A stretch of 64,000 nucleotides of DNA from Candidatus Thalassarchaeum betae (GCA_022448665.1 JAKUUO010000003.1:58271-122270), one strand, 5' to 3'. Counted from the first letter of the stretch, positions 24,661 to 33,863 are shown. Notes: generated by a model from the letters alone, not told the origin. Numbers and translations are program-made.

Positions 24661-27642
24661 ATGGCCAGCACTCCGCTCGACCGACTTCACCCTAAGGTGA
24701 GAGAGTTGGTCGAGGAACTGGGCTGGACTCTGACTCCAATACAAAATGAATCTATGGCTGAGATAGTCGATGGCAAGCACCGCCTGCTGCTGGCTCCCAC
24801 GGGGAGCGGCAAGACCGAAGCGGCCGTCCTGCCTCTCGCCTCGCGCGCGCTGGAAGAGGGCTGGGAAGGATTGTCGATACTGTATGTCACGCCCCTGCGC
24901 GCGCTGAACCGCGACATCGACAGGCGGCTCGCAAAGATGCTCGAGCCGTTGGGGCTGAGCGTCGGTCTGAGACACGGTGATACGTCCCAGAAGGAGAGAA
25001 CCCGCCAGTCTCGGAACCCTCCGAACCTGCTGGTCACAACTCCCGAGACCACGCAAATCATGCTGCTCGGTAGCCGGCTGAGGCAGCATCTGGCAGGACT
25101 CAAAGCAATTGTACTCGATGAGGTTCACGACCTCGCTGCCTCGGAGCGGGGCTCACAACTCCTCGTCGGCATCGAGCGTATAGAGGACTACTGCTCGGCC
25201 CCGATCCAACGAATTGGTCTGTCTGCGACTGTTGGCAACCCCAACGAGGTAGCCAAATGGATGTCTGATTCGACCGAGCCTGTGATTGGGCCCGCTCCGA
25301 GGACGACTCGCTTGCTGGTCCATCGCGAGCCTGCCTCGGCAGAGGACGAGTTGCTCTCTGTAGAATGGTCGGTATCGCCCGGTTCCATCGCTGCATTCCG
25401 CAGGCTCGCAGCCTTGTTGATGGAAGACTCGCCCTCGCTGGTCTTCGTCAACTCCAGAAGCACTGCGGAGACCGTAGCACAGAGGCTGGCTACCCTCGTT
25501 CCCGAGATTGAGGTAGGCGTTCACCACGGGAGCCTCGCCGCCGAGACTCGTCGCGATATGGAGAATGCGCTCCGTGCAGGCGAACTGCACGGATTGATCT
25601 GCACCAGCAGCCTCGAGCTAGGTATAGACATCGGCTCGATTCGCAGAGTCCACCAACTGCAGAGCCCGCGGGCAGTAGACAGGATGCTGCAGAGGGTCGG
25701 TCGCGCCGAGCATCATCTTGGAGGGACCGGTAGAGGGGAGATACTCGCATGGGAGGTGGACGGCATTGCAGAGAGCGCGGTCATCGCGCGCAGGGCGATG
25801 GCCGGCGAGATCGAGGGCGTCGGATGGCGCACCGATCCAGGGGTGGTCGCCGCCAATCAACTCCTGCAGATGTCAATGGAGAGGGGGGTCGTTCCTCTGG
25901 AGAAGGCGACGGAGATCATCCAGAGATGCTCGATTTTCCGCGAGTGGGGTCATGAGTCGACCCTTGCTCTACTGAGGGTGCTGGACGATCGTTGGCTAGT
26001 CAGACTCGTGGACGAGCCGTCGAAATCCGATGTGACCACATGGTCAGCGAAACTGTGGGAGGAATTAGCATCGAGGAGTCAGGGAGACGCGCCAATAGAG
26101 AGGCCACGCTGGGACGAGGATCATTCAGAGACCGACAAGGAGAAATGGCGTCGGCAGTTCCTGCCAGCGCTACCTGACTCCCTCAAGAACGGGTGGTTCT
26201 CACCGGCCGGTAGACTGGGAAAGACTCGGACTGACCACATATCGATGATCCCCGACGAGATGTCTTACCGCGTTCGAGATGTCGTCACTCGCAAGGTACT
26301 CGGTTCTGTCGACGAGGCTTTCGTCCTCTCACTGGGCAATGGCGGCGAGGACTCGATGGGGCGAGCACGCAGATTCGTGATGGCTGGACGCACCTGGGAG
26401 ATTATCGACGCCGACCCAGAGCAAGCGGAGCTCGTGGTGGCCCCTGTGAAGGAGACGGGTGAAGCGCCGGTGTGGGCCGGCGAGTTGCCGCCAGTGCCCC
26501 AAAAGGTCGCTGAGGAAGTCGGTAGACTGAGGCGCAGTGCAGCGATTGCAATAGGCATCATGCCACCTGAAGACGGTTACCTGCCTTTCGATGCTTACCC
26601 ACTATCGGAAGATGCCAGACATACTCTGATCTCGACCGTCGCAGAGCATGTGGATGCGACAGGAAATCTTCCTGACGACAGGAGCATTACTGTCGAGAAC
26701 AGGAATGGTACGGTGGTACTGAACACCTGCAGCGGCTCGAAGGTCAACGAGACCTTGGCTCATCTCATCCAAGCCATGGGCTCGATGCGCGAAGGCAAGA
26801 TGGGCAGGGCCCTGATTGACCCGTACCGAATAGCCTTCCAAGTCCCTGGCATGACTCCTCAGAATGTGATTGAATGGCTGAAAGAAACGCCACCGATAGC
26901 GCTGCCTTCGATACTGAGGATGACCATCCCACACGGACGTGCAATACGCTGGAGAGTCGTTCAAGTGGCTCGTCGGATGGGCGTTCTGAAGAAAGGCGTC
27001 GACCCGCGCAAAGTAAACTTGGATGGCTTGATGCAACGCTACCGAGGGACTCCTGTAATCGAGGAGTCGTTCGACAAGCTGTTCCACGAGAGGATGGACA
27101 TCGATGCGACCATGGACCTGTTGAGACAGGTGCAAGAAGAGGATATCATGGTGGTGCACACGGCGCCGGGACCTCTGGGGATGAGTCCGAAGAGCGAGCG
27201 TGACCTGCTTCTGCCATCGTGGTCCGACAAGGACCTGCGAGAGCGTCTGGAACTGCGTCTGCTCAACGAGCGCGCGGTCCTGATCTGCCTGAACTGCAAG
27301 AGCAGGAGGCGAAGGCGGGTCGATCGCTTCGAAGCTAGGATTGAGCCTTGCTCGTCATGCAGCGGAACGATGCAGGCGTGTGCACCCGAGAGGATGGAGG
27401 CGATGCTCGCAGAGTGGGTCGACAGCGGGGACCCGAAGGTTCGCGGCAAGATGGAGAAGAACGCAGAACTGGTCCGGACACACGGCTTCGAGGGGGTGCT
27501 GTGCCTGATGGGCCGAGGCATCGCCGAGGAGACTGCGACAAGGGTGCTGCGAGGACACGTCGCTGGCGAGAGGGTTCGATTGCTGAGAGCGATTCATAAT
27601 GCTGAACTGCAGTATGCTAGAACGCGGCAATACTGGTCATGA
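24661..27642 (+). CDS. Lhr-type DEAD/DEAH helicase
   Basis: 993 residues of superfamily 2. TPIQNESM (Q motif), Walker A APTGSGKT at 45-52, TPLRALNRD, DEVH at 153-156, SAT (LSATVGNP), then the second RecA domain with SSLELGIDIG and QRVGRAEHH. A long C-terminal part follows with winged-helix-like sequence and a CLNCKSRRRRR...CSSC zinc cluster near 880-910. Lhr proteins unwind DNA or RNA:DNA hybrids and are tied to repair; the precise role here is not settled. A P-loop kinase-like gene follows after 10 bases. Confidence 0.93.
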   Translation: MASTPLDRLHPKVRELVEELGWTLTPIQNESMAEIVDGKHRLLLAPTGSGKTEAAVLPLASRALEEGWEGLSILYVTPLRALNRDIDRRLAKMLEPLGLSVGLRHGDTSQKERTRQSRNPPNLLVTTPETTQIMLLGSRLRQHLAGLKAIVLDEVHDLAASERGSQLLVGIERIEDYCSAPIQRIGLSATVGNPNEVAKWMSDSTEPVIGPAPRTTRLLVHREPASAEDELLSVEWSVSPGSIAAFRRLAALLMEDSPSLVFVNSRSTAETVAQRLATLVPEIEVGVHHGSLAAETRRDMENALRAGELHGLICTSSLELGIDIGSIRRVHQLQSPRAVDRMLQRVGRAEHHLGGTGRGEILAWEVDGIAESAVIARRAMAGEIEGVGWRTDPGVVAANQLLQMSMERGVVPLEKATEIIQRCSIFREWGHESTLALLRVLDDRWLVRLVDEPSKSDVTTWSAKLWEELASRSQGDAPIERPRWDEDHSETDKEKWRRQFLPALPDSLKNGWFSPAGRLGKTRTDHISMIPDEMSYRVRDVVTRKVLGSVDEAFVLSLGNGGEDSMGRARRFVMAGRTWEIIDADPEQAELVVAPVKETGEAPVWAGELPPVPQKVAEEVGRLRRSAAIAIGIMPPEDGYLPFDAYPLSEDARHTLISTVAEHVDATGNLPDDRSITVENRNGTVVLNTCSGSKVNETLAHLIQAMGSMREGKMGRALIDPYRIAFQVPGMTPQNVIEWLKETPPIALPSILRMTIPHGRAIRWRVVQVARRMGVLKKGVDPRKVNLDGLMQRYRGTPVIEESFDKLFHERMDIDATMDLLRQVQEEDIMVVHTAPGPLGMSPKSERDLLLPSWSDKDLRERLELRLLNERAVLICLNCKSRRRRRVDRFEARIEPCSSCSGTMQACAPERMEAMLAEWVDSGDPKVRGKMEKNAELVRTHGFEGVLCLMGRGIAEETATRVLRGHVAGERVRLLRAIHNAELQYARTRQYWS

Positions 27643-27652
27643 CGCAATCCCT

Positions 27653-28222
27653 ATGCGCGTTCGACCCGCGGTGTGGGTCGTGTTGGTGGGAGTGACTGGG
27701 CGAAACGCCTCAGGGAAGACCACGGTAGTGCAGTGGTTCGCTGGCAGGGGGGTACGAACGGTTTCATGCTCGGACTTGATTCGCGCCTGGCTTGCTGAAC
27801 AGGGCATCGAGGAGAGTCGCGAGACGCTAATCGAAGGCGGTAGAGAGCTGCGGCGCCGTGGCGGACCCGGCATCCTCGCTGAGATGCTGCTGGAAGCCCT
27901 CGGAGGCGAGGATGCGGTCATCGACTCGATCCGCACGCCCGGCGAGGTCGAGGCACTGCGGGCTCGTGATGATTTCATCCTCATCGAAGTCACAGCTGGC
28001 GCCGATTCGCGATGGGCGCGCTCGCAGGACCGGGCTCATCCCGGGGACCCTGCGGACAGAGCGACCTTCGTGGCGCAGGAGGAGTCCGAGGAGGTGGCTA
28101 GCGATGAAGCCGGTCAGGCCCTTGTCGCAACTGCAGAGATGGCTGACCTGATACTGATCAACGGAGGGACCGTTGAGGGTTTGCACAAGGATCTGGAGAA
28201 TCTGCTGAACAGGCTGTCCTAG
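27653..28222 (+). CDS. P-loop nucleotide kinase-like protein (UPF0200 / dephospho-CoA kinase-like)
   Basis: About 189 residues. P-loop GVTGRNASGKTT near the N-terminus, then VSCSDLIRAWLAEQG, a GGPGILAEMLL helix, DAVIDSIRTPGEVEALR, IEVTAGADSRWAR, and a lid-like basic/acidic stretch ending with ADLILINGG. The layout matches UPF0200 archaeal kinases related to adenylate and dephospho-CoA kinases. The substrate is unknown. The frame opens at 27599 inside lhr, but ATG 27653, 10 bases after the lhr stop, is the sensible start. It is convergent with dCMP deaminase, sharing a CTAG stop. Confidence 0.82.
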   Translation: MRVRPAVWVVLVGVTGRNASGKTTVVQWFAGRGVRTVSCSDLIRAWLAEQGIEESRETLIEGGRELRRRGGPGILAEMLLEALGGEDAVIDSIRTPGEVEALRARDDFILIEVTAGADSRWARSQDRAHPGDPADRATFVAQEESEEVASDEAGQALVATAEMADLILINGGTVEGLHKDLENLLNRLS

Positions 28223-28656
28223 ACCTGCCTGACCGATATTCCAGCCTCTTCCATCATCCCCAGTGCTATCTTTAGGTCCTCCTCCCAGCGCTCCGGGATG
28301 TCGGTTCCAGCCGGATAGACGACTTCGGAGACGCCGGCTTGGATGAGTGAGCGCGTGCAGCGCGTGCAAGGAGGCCATGTGACATAGGCTATGTTGCCCT
28401 TGAGCGAAATCCCGATCCTCGCAGCGTGCATAATCGCATTCTCTTCGGCGTGGCAAATCAGTGGGTACTTCTGCGCACGGTCCTCGAGTCTCTCGGCATC
28501 GTCTTCGATGCCTCGCGGGAAACCATTGAAGCCCGTTGAGCGGATTTCCCTGTCCTCGCCTACCACCACGCAACCGACCTTGGTCGATGGGTCCTTGCTC
28601 CAAGTGGAGATGTGCGAGGCGAGCTCGAGAAAACGTCTGTCCCACTTCTCGCTCAT
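28219..28656 (-). CDS. Deoxycytidylate (dCMP) deaminase family protein
   Basis: 145 residues. Zinc-deaminase signature HAEENAIMHAAR (His and catalytic Glu) and TWPPCTRCTRSLIQAG (two Cys). STKVGCVVV near the N-terminus is typical of the ComEB/dCMP deaminases, which make dUMP from dCMP for thymidylate synthesis. GAGGTGA precedes ATG 28656. It probably shares a transcript with the membrane protein gene upstream. Confidence 0.93.
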   Translation of the reverse strand: MSEKWDRRFLELASHISTWSKDPSTKVGCVVVGEDREIRSTGFNGFPRGIEDDAERLEDRAQKYPLICHAEENAIMHAARIGISLKGNIAYVTWPPCTRCTRSLIQAGVSEVVYPAGTDIPERWEEDLKIALGMMEEAGISVRQV

Positions 28657-28665
28657 GTCGTCACC

Positions 28666-28992
28666 TCAGGGCTTGCCTCCGGGCGGGTCGTTATCGCGGT
28701 TTGCCTCGGTGCGGTTAGGGTCGTATCCCTCCCAGACCTCAGGATTCGAATAGCAGTCGGGGTCGTCCTCGTCGGCCTGGCCACCCTTGTCATTGTCGAT
28801 CCCGTCCCCACAGTTACCCTCTCCGCTATCGCCCCTCTTGAGCAGCAGGTCCTCGACGCCCCCTCCGGAGATGACTGCGATCAGAACGCCGACGAGGGCC
28901 AATGTGAGGGCGATCAGGATGACTTTGGATGCCGAGTCCTTGGACTCGACGACCACCCTGACTTCGACCTTGTCATCATCCTTCTCAGACAT
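28666..28992 (-). CDS. Small single-pass membrane protein with a Cys-flanked DGIDND motif
   Basis: About 108 residues from ATG 28992. A charged cytoplasmic-like start (MSEKDDDKVEVRVVVESKD) is followed by one helix (VILIALTLALVGVLIAVISGG) and an acidic outer tail with CGDGIDNDKGGQADEDDPDC. That segment resembles the CxDGxDND...DPDC calcium-binding motif that recurs in secreted proteins of myxobacteria and other bacteria. No function is known. It lies 9 bases before the dCMP deaminase gene. Confidence 0.7.
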   Translation of the reverse strand: MSEKDDDKVEVRVVVESKDSASKVILIALTLALVGVLIAVISGGGVEDLLLKRGDSGEGNCGDGIDNDKGGQADEDDPDCYSNPEVWEGYDPNRTEANRDNDPPGGKP

Positions 28993-29017
28993 GTGATTCG
29001 GGCATCTCAGCAAGTCA

Positions 29018-30253
29018 TCATACTTGGGCTGCTTGGTGGACAGTCAACTCGTCCCAGAGATTCAAACCATCCCTGTCGACCACATATCCGAGCAGGTCTC
29101 CGATGAGGTAAACGCTCCCGATGACGAGCAGTTCGCACTCGAGCTCCCTCGCCATCTCCCCTGCCATCTCGAAGGCCTTCCCGGGATCTCTCTCCACTGC
29201 TTTGGGGATATGCCCCACCCCCATGCTCTCCATCATCTCCGAGAGTTTCTCTACGCTGACCGCTGGCTCCCTGCCGCTCGTCGGCTCGGTGAAGACAACT
29301 CGCGGGAATTCTTCGTCCTTGCATATCTCGGCCACCACTGGCTCAAGCGTGGCCCTGAGGTCGGCTTTCTGGCTCAATCCCAGCAGGACCACGCTGGGTC
29401 TGTCTACCTCTGCGAGGTCGTTCGCGAGACTTTCTGCGTTGTGCGCGGCGCTCAGGCGTGTAACCACTCCTTCTATCCAGTCCTCCCCATAGCTCGGCGA
29501 ACGGCCAGGCCAGATGCAGTTTCCCGGGGAGGCTTTCCACCCAAGATGCGCGGCCGCGGTCTCGACCATAGTAGAGTGGCTGGACCACGCCGAGCCGGTT
29601 CGGTGCCTAGGCGACCAAGACAGGTCGCCCGCTGCTTCCTCCTCGATAACTTGTCTAACCAGCGAGTCGTCGTGCTGCAGCGCTATGAGAGGAACTCCGG
29701 GTTGATGTATGCCCACCTTCGCGGCGGCAATCTCAGCGAGAGTATCACCTAGGAACTCGCTGTGCTCCTTCGAGATAGTTGTCAGGATGCATAAATCGGC
29801 CTTGGTAAGAACATTAGTCGCATCAAACTCCCCTCCCAACCCGGTCTCGATAATGCCACGCCCTATTCCGGCCTCACTGAATGCAAGCATCGCAACGAGG
29901 AAGGTGGCCTCAAAGTAGGTCGGGGTGCACTCTGGCTTCTCCTCGGCAACTTTCCTCACGCGGCGGAGCAATTTGTCGAATTTTTTGGGAGGAATTGGCC
30001 TTCCATTGATTCTGATTCTCTCCTCTACGGTCACCAGATGTGGAGAGGTGAACAGTCCTACTTTGCAACCGTTGGCGTAGGCAGCCGCAGACAGTTGGAC
30101 GCATACAGATCCCTTTCCGTTACTACCAGCGACATGAATTGAAGGGAAGTCAAGATGTGGATTTTTCAGTCTGGAGAGAAGTGTCTCGCATTTCTCCAAG
30201 CCCAGTTTTACTCCCATTAACATCCGCTCGTCGAGCCAGTCTCGGACGCTCAT
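29018..30253 (-). CDS. folC: Folylpolyglutamate/dihydrofolate synthase (Mur ligase family)
   Basis: About 411 residues from ATG 30253. MLMGVKLGLEKCETLLSRL opens the FolC pattern. HVAGSNGKGSV is the ATP P-loop, TSPHLVTVEERIRING the folate-binding segment, ETGLGGEFDATN and TTISKEHSEFLGDT the central ligase motifs, and GSVYLIGDLL the C-terminal one. It adds glutamate to (dihydro)folate. The frame extends to 30421, but that part is low-complexity and overlaps the divergent gene. It is divergent from the presenilin homologue, with 74 bases between the starts. Confidence 0.93.
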   Translation of the reverse strand: MSVRDWLDERMLMGVKLGLEKCETLLSRLKNPHLDFPSIHVAGSNGKGSVCVQLSAAAYANGCKVGLFTSPHLVTVEERIRINGRPIPPKKFDKLLRRVRKVAEEKPECTPTYFEATFLVAMLAFSEAGIGRGIIETGLGGEFDATNVLTKADLCILTTISKEHSEFLGDTLAEIAAAKVGIHQPGVPLIALQHDDSLVRQVIEEEAAGDLSWSPRHRTGSAWSSHSTMVETAAAHLGWKASPGNCIWPGRSPSYGEDWIEGVVTRLSAAHNAESLANDLAEVDRPSVVLLGLSQKADLRATLEPVVAEICKDEEFPRVVFTEPTSGREPAVSVEKLSEMMESMGVGHIPKAVERDPGKAFEMAGEMARELECELLVIGSVYLIGDLLGYVVDRDGLNLWDELTVHQAAQV

Positions 30254-30327
30254 TTCGAATCCTCGGTCGCCGGATGGGCTCAGGCGCGAACGGGTCAAGG
30301 TGATATGGCCCTTGAGTTTGTGGGAGC

Positions 30328-31392
30328 ATGATGGCCCAAGGCGAGTCCCCCGGTATACTCGAGGAGATGCAGCAGCAATGGGCCTCGATGGCCGGGATGG
30401 CCGGGATGTTCGTGGGAACAATTCTGCTCGGACTGAGTATCCAGCCAGTCTACGACATACCCGAGGCCAGAGCCTTCGGGGAGGAGGGGGCAGCGAAAGC
30501 CGGTAACGTCCTACTGGAGATGTTCTTCATTCTGATCTTCACTGTTGTAATAATCTGGCTGGCGCGAAAGGGGATGGACTTCGTGATCAAGGCAATTGTG
30601 ATGTTCGCCCTGTGGTTCAGCATGTTCTACGCGCTGCAGCCCTATTCAGCCCTGTTCTGGTGGTTGATTGGCATCGAATCCGTCTACTTGGTAGTCAGCA
30701 GCACCGTGATCATCAGCACCGCGTTGATGGTGGTGCTGCATCGGTATCCTGAGTGGTATGTGGTGAACGGGGTCGGAATACTGGTCGGAGCCGGTGTCGT
30801 CACGATAATCGGAATCTCGTTCGTGCCCGTCCTCATCATTCTCTTCATGGTGATAGCGGCAGTCTACGACCACTGGGCGGTCAACAGCAGCAAGCACATG
30901 CTCGAACTGGCAGACACCATGATCAGCCTCAAACTGCCTGTGCTACTGGTCGCTCCGAAAAGCAAGGGCTACTCATTCCTCGAAGAGGGGGACCAGGTGA
31001 TGCGTAGCGAGACACCCGAGGACATGGACTGGGATGACCCTGTCAAGAACATGCCCGAGCCGAAGAAGAGCGGTGGGGACGCTCTGTTCATGGGTCTGGG
31101 AGATGTCATCTTCCCAGGAATGCTGGTCATCTCGGCTGTCTCCTTCCTGCCTGAGATGGGTCCTGAGATCCCTACGCTATTCGGGACCATGCACGCAGGT
31201 CCCCTGACTGTTGGACTGGGGACTCTTGTCGGTGGCCTAGCCGGTTATGTCGCTCTGATGACTCAAGTCGCACGCGGGAAACCGCAGGCGGGCCTGCCTC
31301 TCCTTAACGGCGGCAGCATACTCGGGTACCTGATTGCGGGCATCATCGCGCTTGGCCCGACCGCTCTTTGGCAGGACATCTCGTTCTTCTGA
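30328..31392 (+). CDS. Presenilin/signal-peptide-peptidase homologue (A22 aspartyl protease)
   Basis: 354 residues with about nine hydrophobic segments. The catalytic aspartates are present: AAVYDHWAV (YD, Asp181) and MGLGDVIFPG (GLGD, Asp259). A GLPLLNGG near 322-329 fills the place of the PAL motif. A hydrophilic loop (about 205-250) separates the two catalytic helices, as in the archaeal presenilin homologues. These proteases cut membrane helices; archaeal substrates are mostly unknown, but they may clear signal-peptide remnants. TCAAGG...CCTTGA (30295-30315) forms a weak hairpin upstream. Confidence 0.92.
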   Translation: MMAQGESPGILEEMQQQWASMAGMAGMFVGTILLGLSIQPVYDIPEARAFGEEGAAKAGNVLLEMFFILIFTVVIIWLARKGMDFVIKAIVMFALWFSMFYALQPYSALFWWLIGIESVYLVVSSTVIISTALMVVLHRYPEWYVVNGVGILVGAGVVTIIGISFVPVLIILFMVIAAVYDHWAVNSSKHMLELADTMISLKLPVLLVAPKSKGYSFLEEGDQVMRSETPEDMDWDDPVKNMPEPKKSGGDALFMGLGDVIFPGMLVISAVSFLPEMGPEIPTLFGTMHAGPLTVGLGTLVGGLAGYVALMTQVARGKPQAGLPLLNGGSILGYLIAGIIALGPTALWQDISFF

Positions 31393-31422
31393 GCGGAATG
31401 GCCGATTGATTGAAGGGATGCT

Positions 31423-31443
31423 GACCAGCCCTAGGGGCTGGTC
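31423..31443 (+). promoter_or_regulatory. Perfect 9-3-9 inverted repeat 3 bases before the serS start
   Basis: GACCAGCCC (31423-31431), loop TAG, GGGCTGGTC (31435-31443), then GCA and the ATG at 31447. It occupies the place of the ribosome-binding site, so it may control serS translation, or it may end the upstream transcript (stop at 31392). Confidence 0.55.
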
Positions 31444-31446
31444 GCA

Positions 31447-32727
31447 ATGCTCGACATCAGCATGTTCAGAGAACACGCTGACGTTATTCGGGCCGACCAC
31501 GACAGGCGGGAGCTGACGCACGAGAACATCGACGAGGTCATCCGTCTCGATGAGGAGTGGCGCAGGGCTAGATACGACGCCGACCAACTGCGTAAGGCCA
31601 GAAACGAGGCTGCGAGGGGGGTTGCGGCGGCTAAGAAATCGGGTGACTCCGACGCTGCTGACTCCATTATGGCGGAAGTCGCAGACATCGGCTCGCAAAT
31701 CGACGAGTTGGGTGCGCACTCAGACGAGTGCCTAGCACAACGCGATGCCCTGAGGATGCGGATCCCGAACATCCTGCACGCCGACGTTCCCGTAGGTGAG
31801 GACGATCAGAAGAACACGCTCCGTAGCATGCACGGAGAGAAGGTCGAGTTGGGCTTCGAGGCGCGCAACCACAACGACTTGATCGAGATGAACGGATGGG
31901 TCGACCAGGCGCGAGGTGCCAAGGTCGCCGGCAGCCGCTTCTACTTCATGCAGGGCGACTTGGCGCGGCTGGAGATGGCCCTCCAGCAGTACGGGGCCGA
32001 CTTCTTGATGGGTAGAGGCTACACACTTGTCCAGCCGCCGCTGATGATGAATCGAGAAGCCTACGAGGGCGTCACCGACCTCGAGGACTTCGAGACCGTG
32101 ATGTACGGAGTCGAGCCGGACAAGCACTATCTCATCGCGACCAGTGAGCATCCGCTCACAGCGATGAGGATGGATGAGATCATCGAACCGTCGGAATTGC
32201 CCATCAGACTCGTCGGTGTCTCGCCATGCTTCCGTCGCGAGGTTGGTGCGCATGGGCTCTCGGACCGGGGTATCTGGCGCGTCCACCAGTTCACGAAAAT
32301 CGAGCAGATCGTCATCTGCCATCCCGACGACAGCTGGGGTCACCACGAGGAGCTTCTAGACAACGCGATCGGCCTATGGGACAACCTCGGACTGCACTAC
32401 CGGGTGGTCAACATCTGCACAGGAGACATGGGGACAGTGGCATCTAGGAAGTACGACTTGGAGGCCTGGCTACCGGGAGCCGGGGACTACAAGGAGGTCG
32501 TCTCTTGTTCCAACTGCACCGACTACCAAGCCAACCGACTGCGCATGCGATACCGTACCACTGAGGGCAATGCGGCGGTCCACACGCTCAACTCGACCGC
32601 CGTGGCCACGAGCAGAGCCCTGGTAGCCATAATGGAACAGAACCAGATGGAGGACGGTCGCGTCAGCATCCCCGAGGTCCTCAGGCCCTACATGGGAGGA
32701 CAGGGGGCCCTTGAGCCACTTCACTGA
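31447..32727 (+). CDS. serS: Seryl-tRNA synthetase
   Basis: 426 residues, the usual bacterial/archaeal-type SerRS (not the rare methanogen type). An N-terminal coiled-coil arm (about 30-105) binds the long variable arm of tRNA-Ser. Class II motifs follow: GSRFYFMQGDLARLE, LIATSEHPLTA (the TXE serine-binding site), SPCFRREVGAHG, RVHQFTKIEQ, and a C-terminal ALVAIMEQNQMEDGRVSIPEVLRPYMGG. It charges tRNA-Ser. Its 3' end overlaps the convergent DUF4126 gene by 7 bases. Confidence 0.97.
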   Translation: MLDISMFREHADVIRADHDRRELTHENIDEVIRLDEEWRRARYDADQLRKARNEAARGVAAAKKSGDSDAADSIMAEVADIGSQIDELGAHSDECLAQRDALRMRIPNILHADVPVGEDDQKNTLRSMHGEKVELGFEARNHNDLIEMNGWVDQARGAKVAGSRFYFMQGDLARLEMALQQYGADFLMGRGYTLVQPPLMMNREAYEGVTDLEDFETVMYGVEPDKHYLIATSEHPLTAMRMDEIIEPSELPIRLVGVSPCFRREVGAHGLSDRGIWRVHQFTKIEQIVICHPDDSWGHHEELLDNAIGLWDNLGLHYRVVNICTGDMGTVASRKYDLEAWLPGAGDYKEVVSCSNCTDYQANRLRMRYRTTEGNAAVHTLNSTAVATSRALVAIMEQNQMEDGRVSIPEVLRPYMGGQGALEPLH

Positions 32728-33317
32728 GCCACTGGTTCCTTCTTCTTTCGCTTCATTCGTAGAAGCAGGGCCACTATCAGCAGCACGAACAACGCAGAGA
32801 GGAACGGAATCAGAATCGCAATCAGAGTCAGTGCCACGCTCGCGACGTTCTCACCTGTAGCCACAGCCGAGTTCCCCAATCCGAAGGTGAAAGTCGAACT
32901 CAGACCCCTGGTGGCTACCGTGGCAGACTGGATGGTAGCCGCCACACCGCCTCCGGCGACAATAGCGATTGCCCACTGAATAATCGGGTCGTTGCCCTCG
33001 AGGACTATGGCCGTCATCGCGACGCCTGCCATGATAGAAGCCGGCGTTGCGATGGTATCGAGAGCATTGTCGATCCAAGGAGCATAGAACGCAGCGAACT
33101 CCGCTACTGTAGCTATTCCCAAGACGACTATCGACAGAGTGGACGTGAAGAATTCAAACTGGGTTCCTATGAGATCTATGTCTAGAAACCAAACCACGTT
33201 GAAGCGAGCAGCCAGCGATAGCAGGAACGGGGGCAGGAAGACACGGAATCCCGAGGCTGCGGCTAGGCTGATGCCCATCAGGGTGGCCATGATGATGGTC
33301 ACCTCTTGCATGGGCAT
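32721..33317 (-). CDS. DUF4126 membrane protein
   Basis: 198 residues. Opens with TIIMATLMGISLAAASGFRVFLPPFLLSLAARF, typical of DUF4126, and has about five hydrophobic segments, including the glycine-rich AIAIVAGGGVAATIQSATVATRG. It ends with a basic KRKKKEP cytoplasmic tail. The family function is unknown. The TATA-like TTAATATC (minus strand, 33333-33340) lies about 20 bases before the ATG, so the transcript is probably leaderless. Confidence 0.82.
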   Translation of the reverse strand: MPMQEVTIIMATLMGISLAAASGFRVFLPPFLLSLAARFNVVWFLDIDLIGTQFEFFTSTLSIVVLGIATVAEFAAFYAPWIDNALDTIATPASIMAGVAMTAIVLEGNDPIIQWAIAIVAGGGVAATIQSATVATRGLSSTFTFGLGNSAVATGENVASVALTLIAILIPFLSALFVLLIVALLLRMKRKKKEPVAQ

Positions 33318-33332
33318 CCGACTGCGGGGCGT

Positions 33333-33340
33333 GATATTAA
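33333..33340 (-). promoter_or_regulatory. TATA box of the DUF4126 gene (leaderless promoter)
   Basis: The minus strand reads GGTTAATATCACG centred about 20 bases before ATG 33317 and 26 before ATG 33311. In archaea transcription starts about 25 bases after the TATA box, which would put the start at or next to the start codon. Confidence 0.45.
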
Positions 33341-33353
33341 CCCAAACCCGGCA

Positions 33354-33854
33354 TCAATCGCCGATTTGTACCAGAATCTCCCCCATATCGACTCTGTCGC
33401 CCTCGGAAAAGTGGAGTTTCGTGACCTCGCCCGCCTTCGGGGCCTGTATCCGGTGCTCCATCTTCATCGCCTCCAACACAACGAGTGTCTGTCCCTTGCG
33501 CACTCTCTGCCCCTCCTTGACGTGAACCTCGAGTACCGTCCCGGGCATCGGTGCAGAGAGGCTGCCTTCAGCCGGCTCGGTCCCGGCGCTGCCGGGCTCG
33601 TGCGCGCGGACGATGTGAATTCGCCCATCGAGGTGTATCCACCAGGCATCTCCGACCTTGGCCACGTGGGCGAGTCGGGGGGTCCCGGCGATCTCCACCC
33701 TGAGTCGCCCGTGATGGTCGTCACGGGTGATTGAGATTTCCGGAGAGTCGAGTTCCATTCCATCGTGTTGTACCGACGAGAGTCTCAGAGCGCCGTCCGA
33801 GTCATTTAGGGCGGCGGTGTACCGCCTGCTGTCCTCTCCCACGCTCCAATCCAT
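33354..33854 (-). CDS. Biotin carboxyl carrier subunit (detached C-terminal part of the methylcrotonyl-CoA carboxylase alpha chain)
   Basis: 166 residues. The C-terminal biotinyl domain is clear: SAPMPGTVLEVHVKEGQRV, then VVLEAMKMEHRIQAP with biotin attached to Lys131. The N-terminal about 90 residues are beta-rich and correspond to the biotin-transfer (BT) linker domain of fused alpha subunits. GAGGTGA lies 5 bases before ATG 33854, and the biotin carboxylase gene ends 9 bases upstream. The two together equal the length of a normal fused alpha chain, so this is a split subunit. Confidence 0.92.
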   Translation of the reverse strand: MDWSVGEDSRRYTAALNDSDGALRLSSVQHDGMELDSPEISITRDDHHGRLRVEIAGTPRLAHVAKVGDAWWIHLDGRIHIVRAHEPGSAGTEPAEGSLSAPMPGTVLEVHVKEGQRVRKGQTLVVLEAMKMEHRIQAPKAGEVTKLHFSEGDRVDMGEILVQIGD

Positions 33855-33863
33855 ATTCTCACC

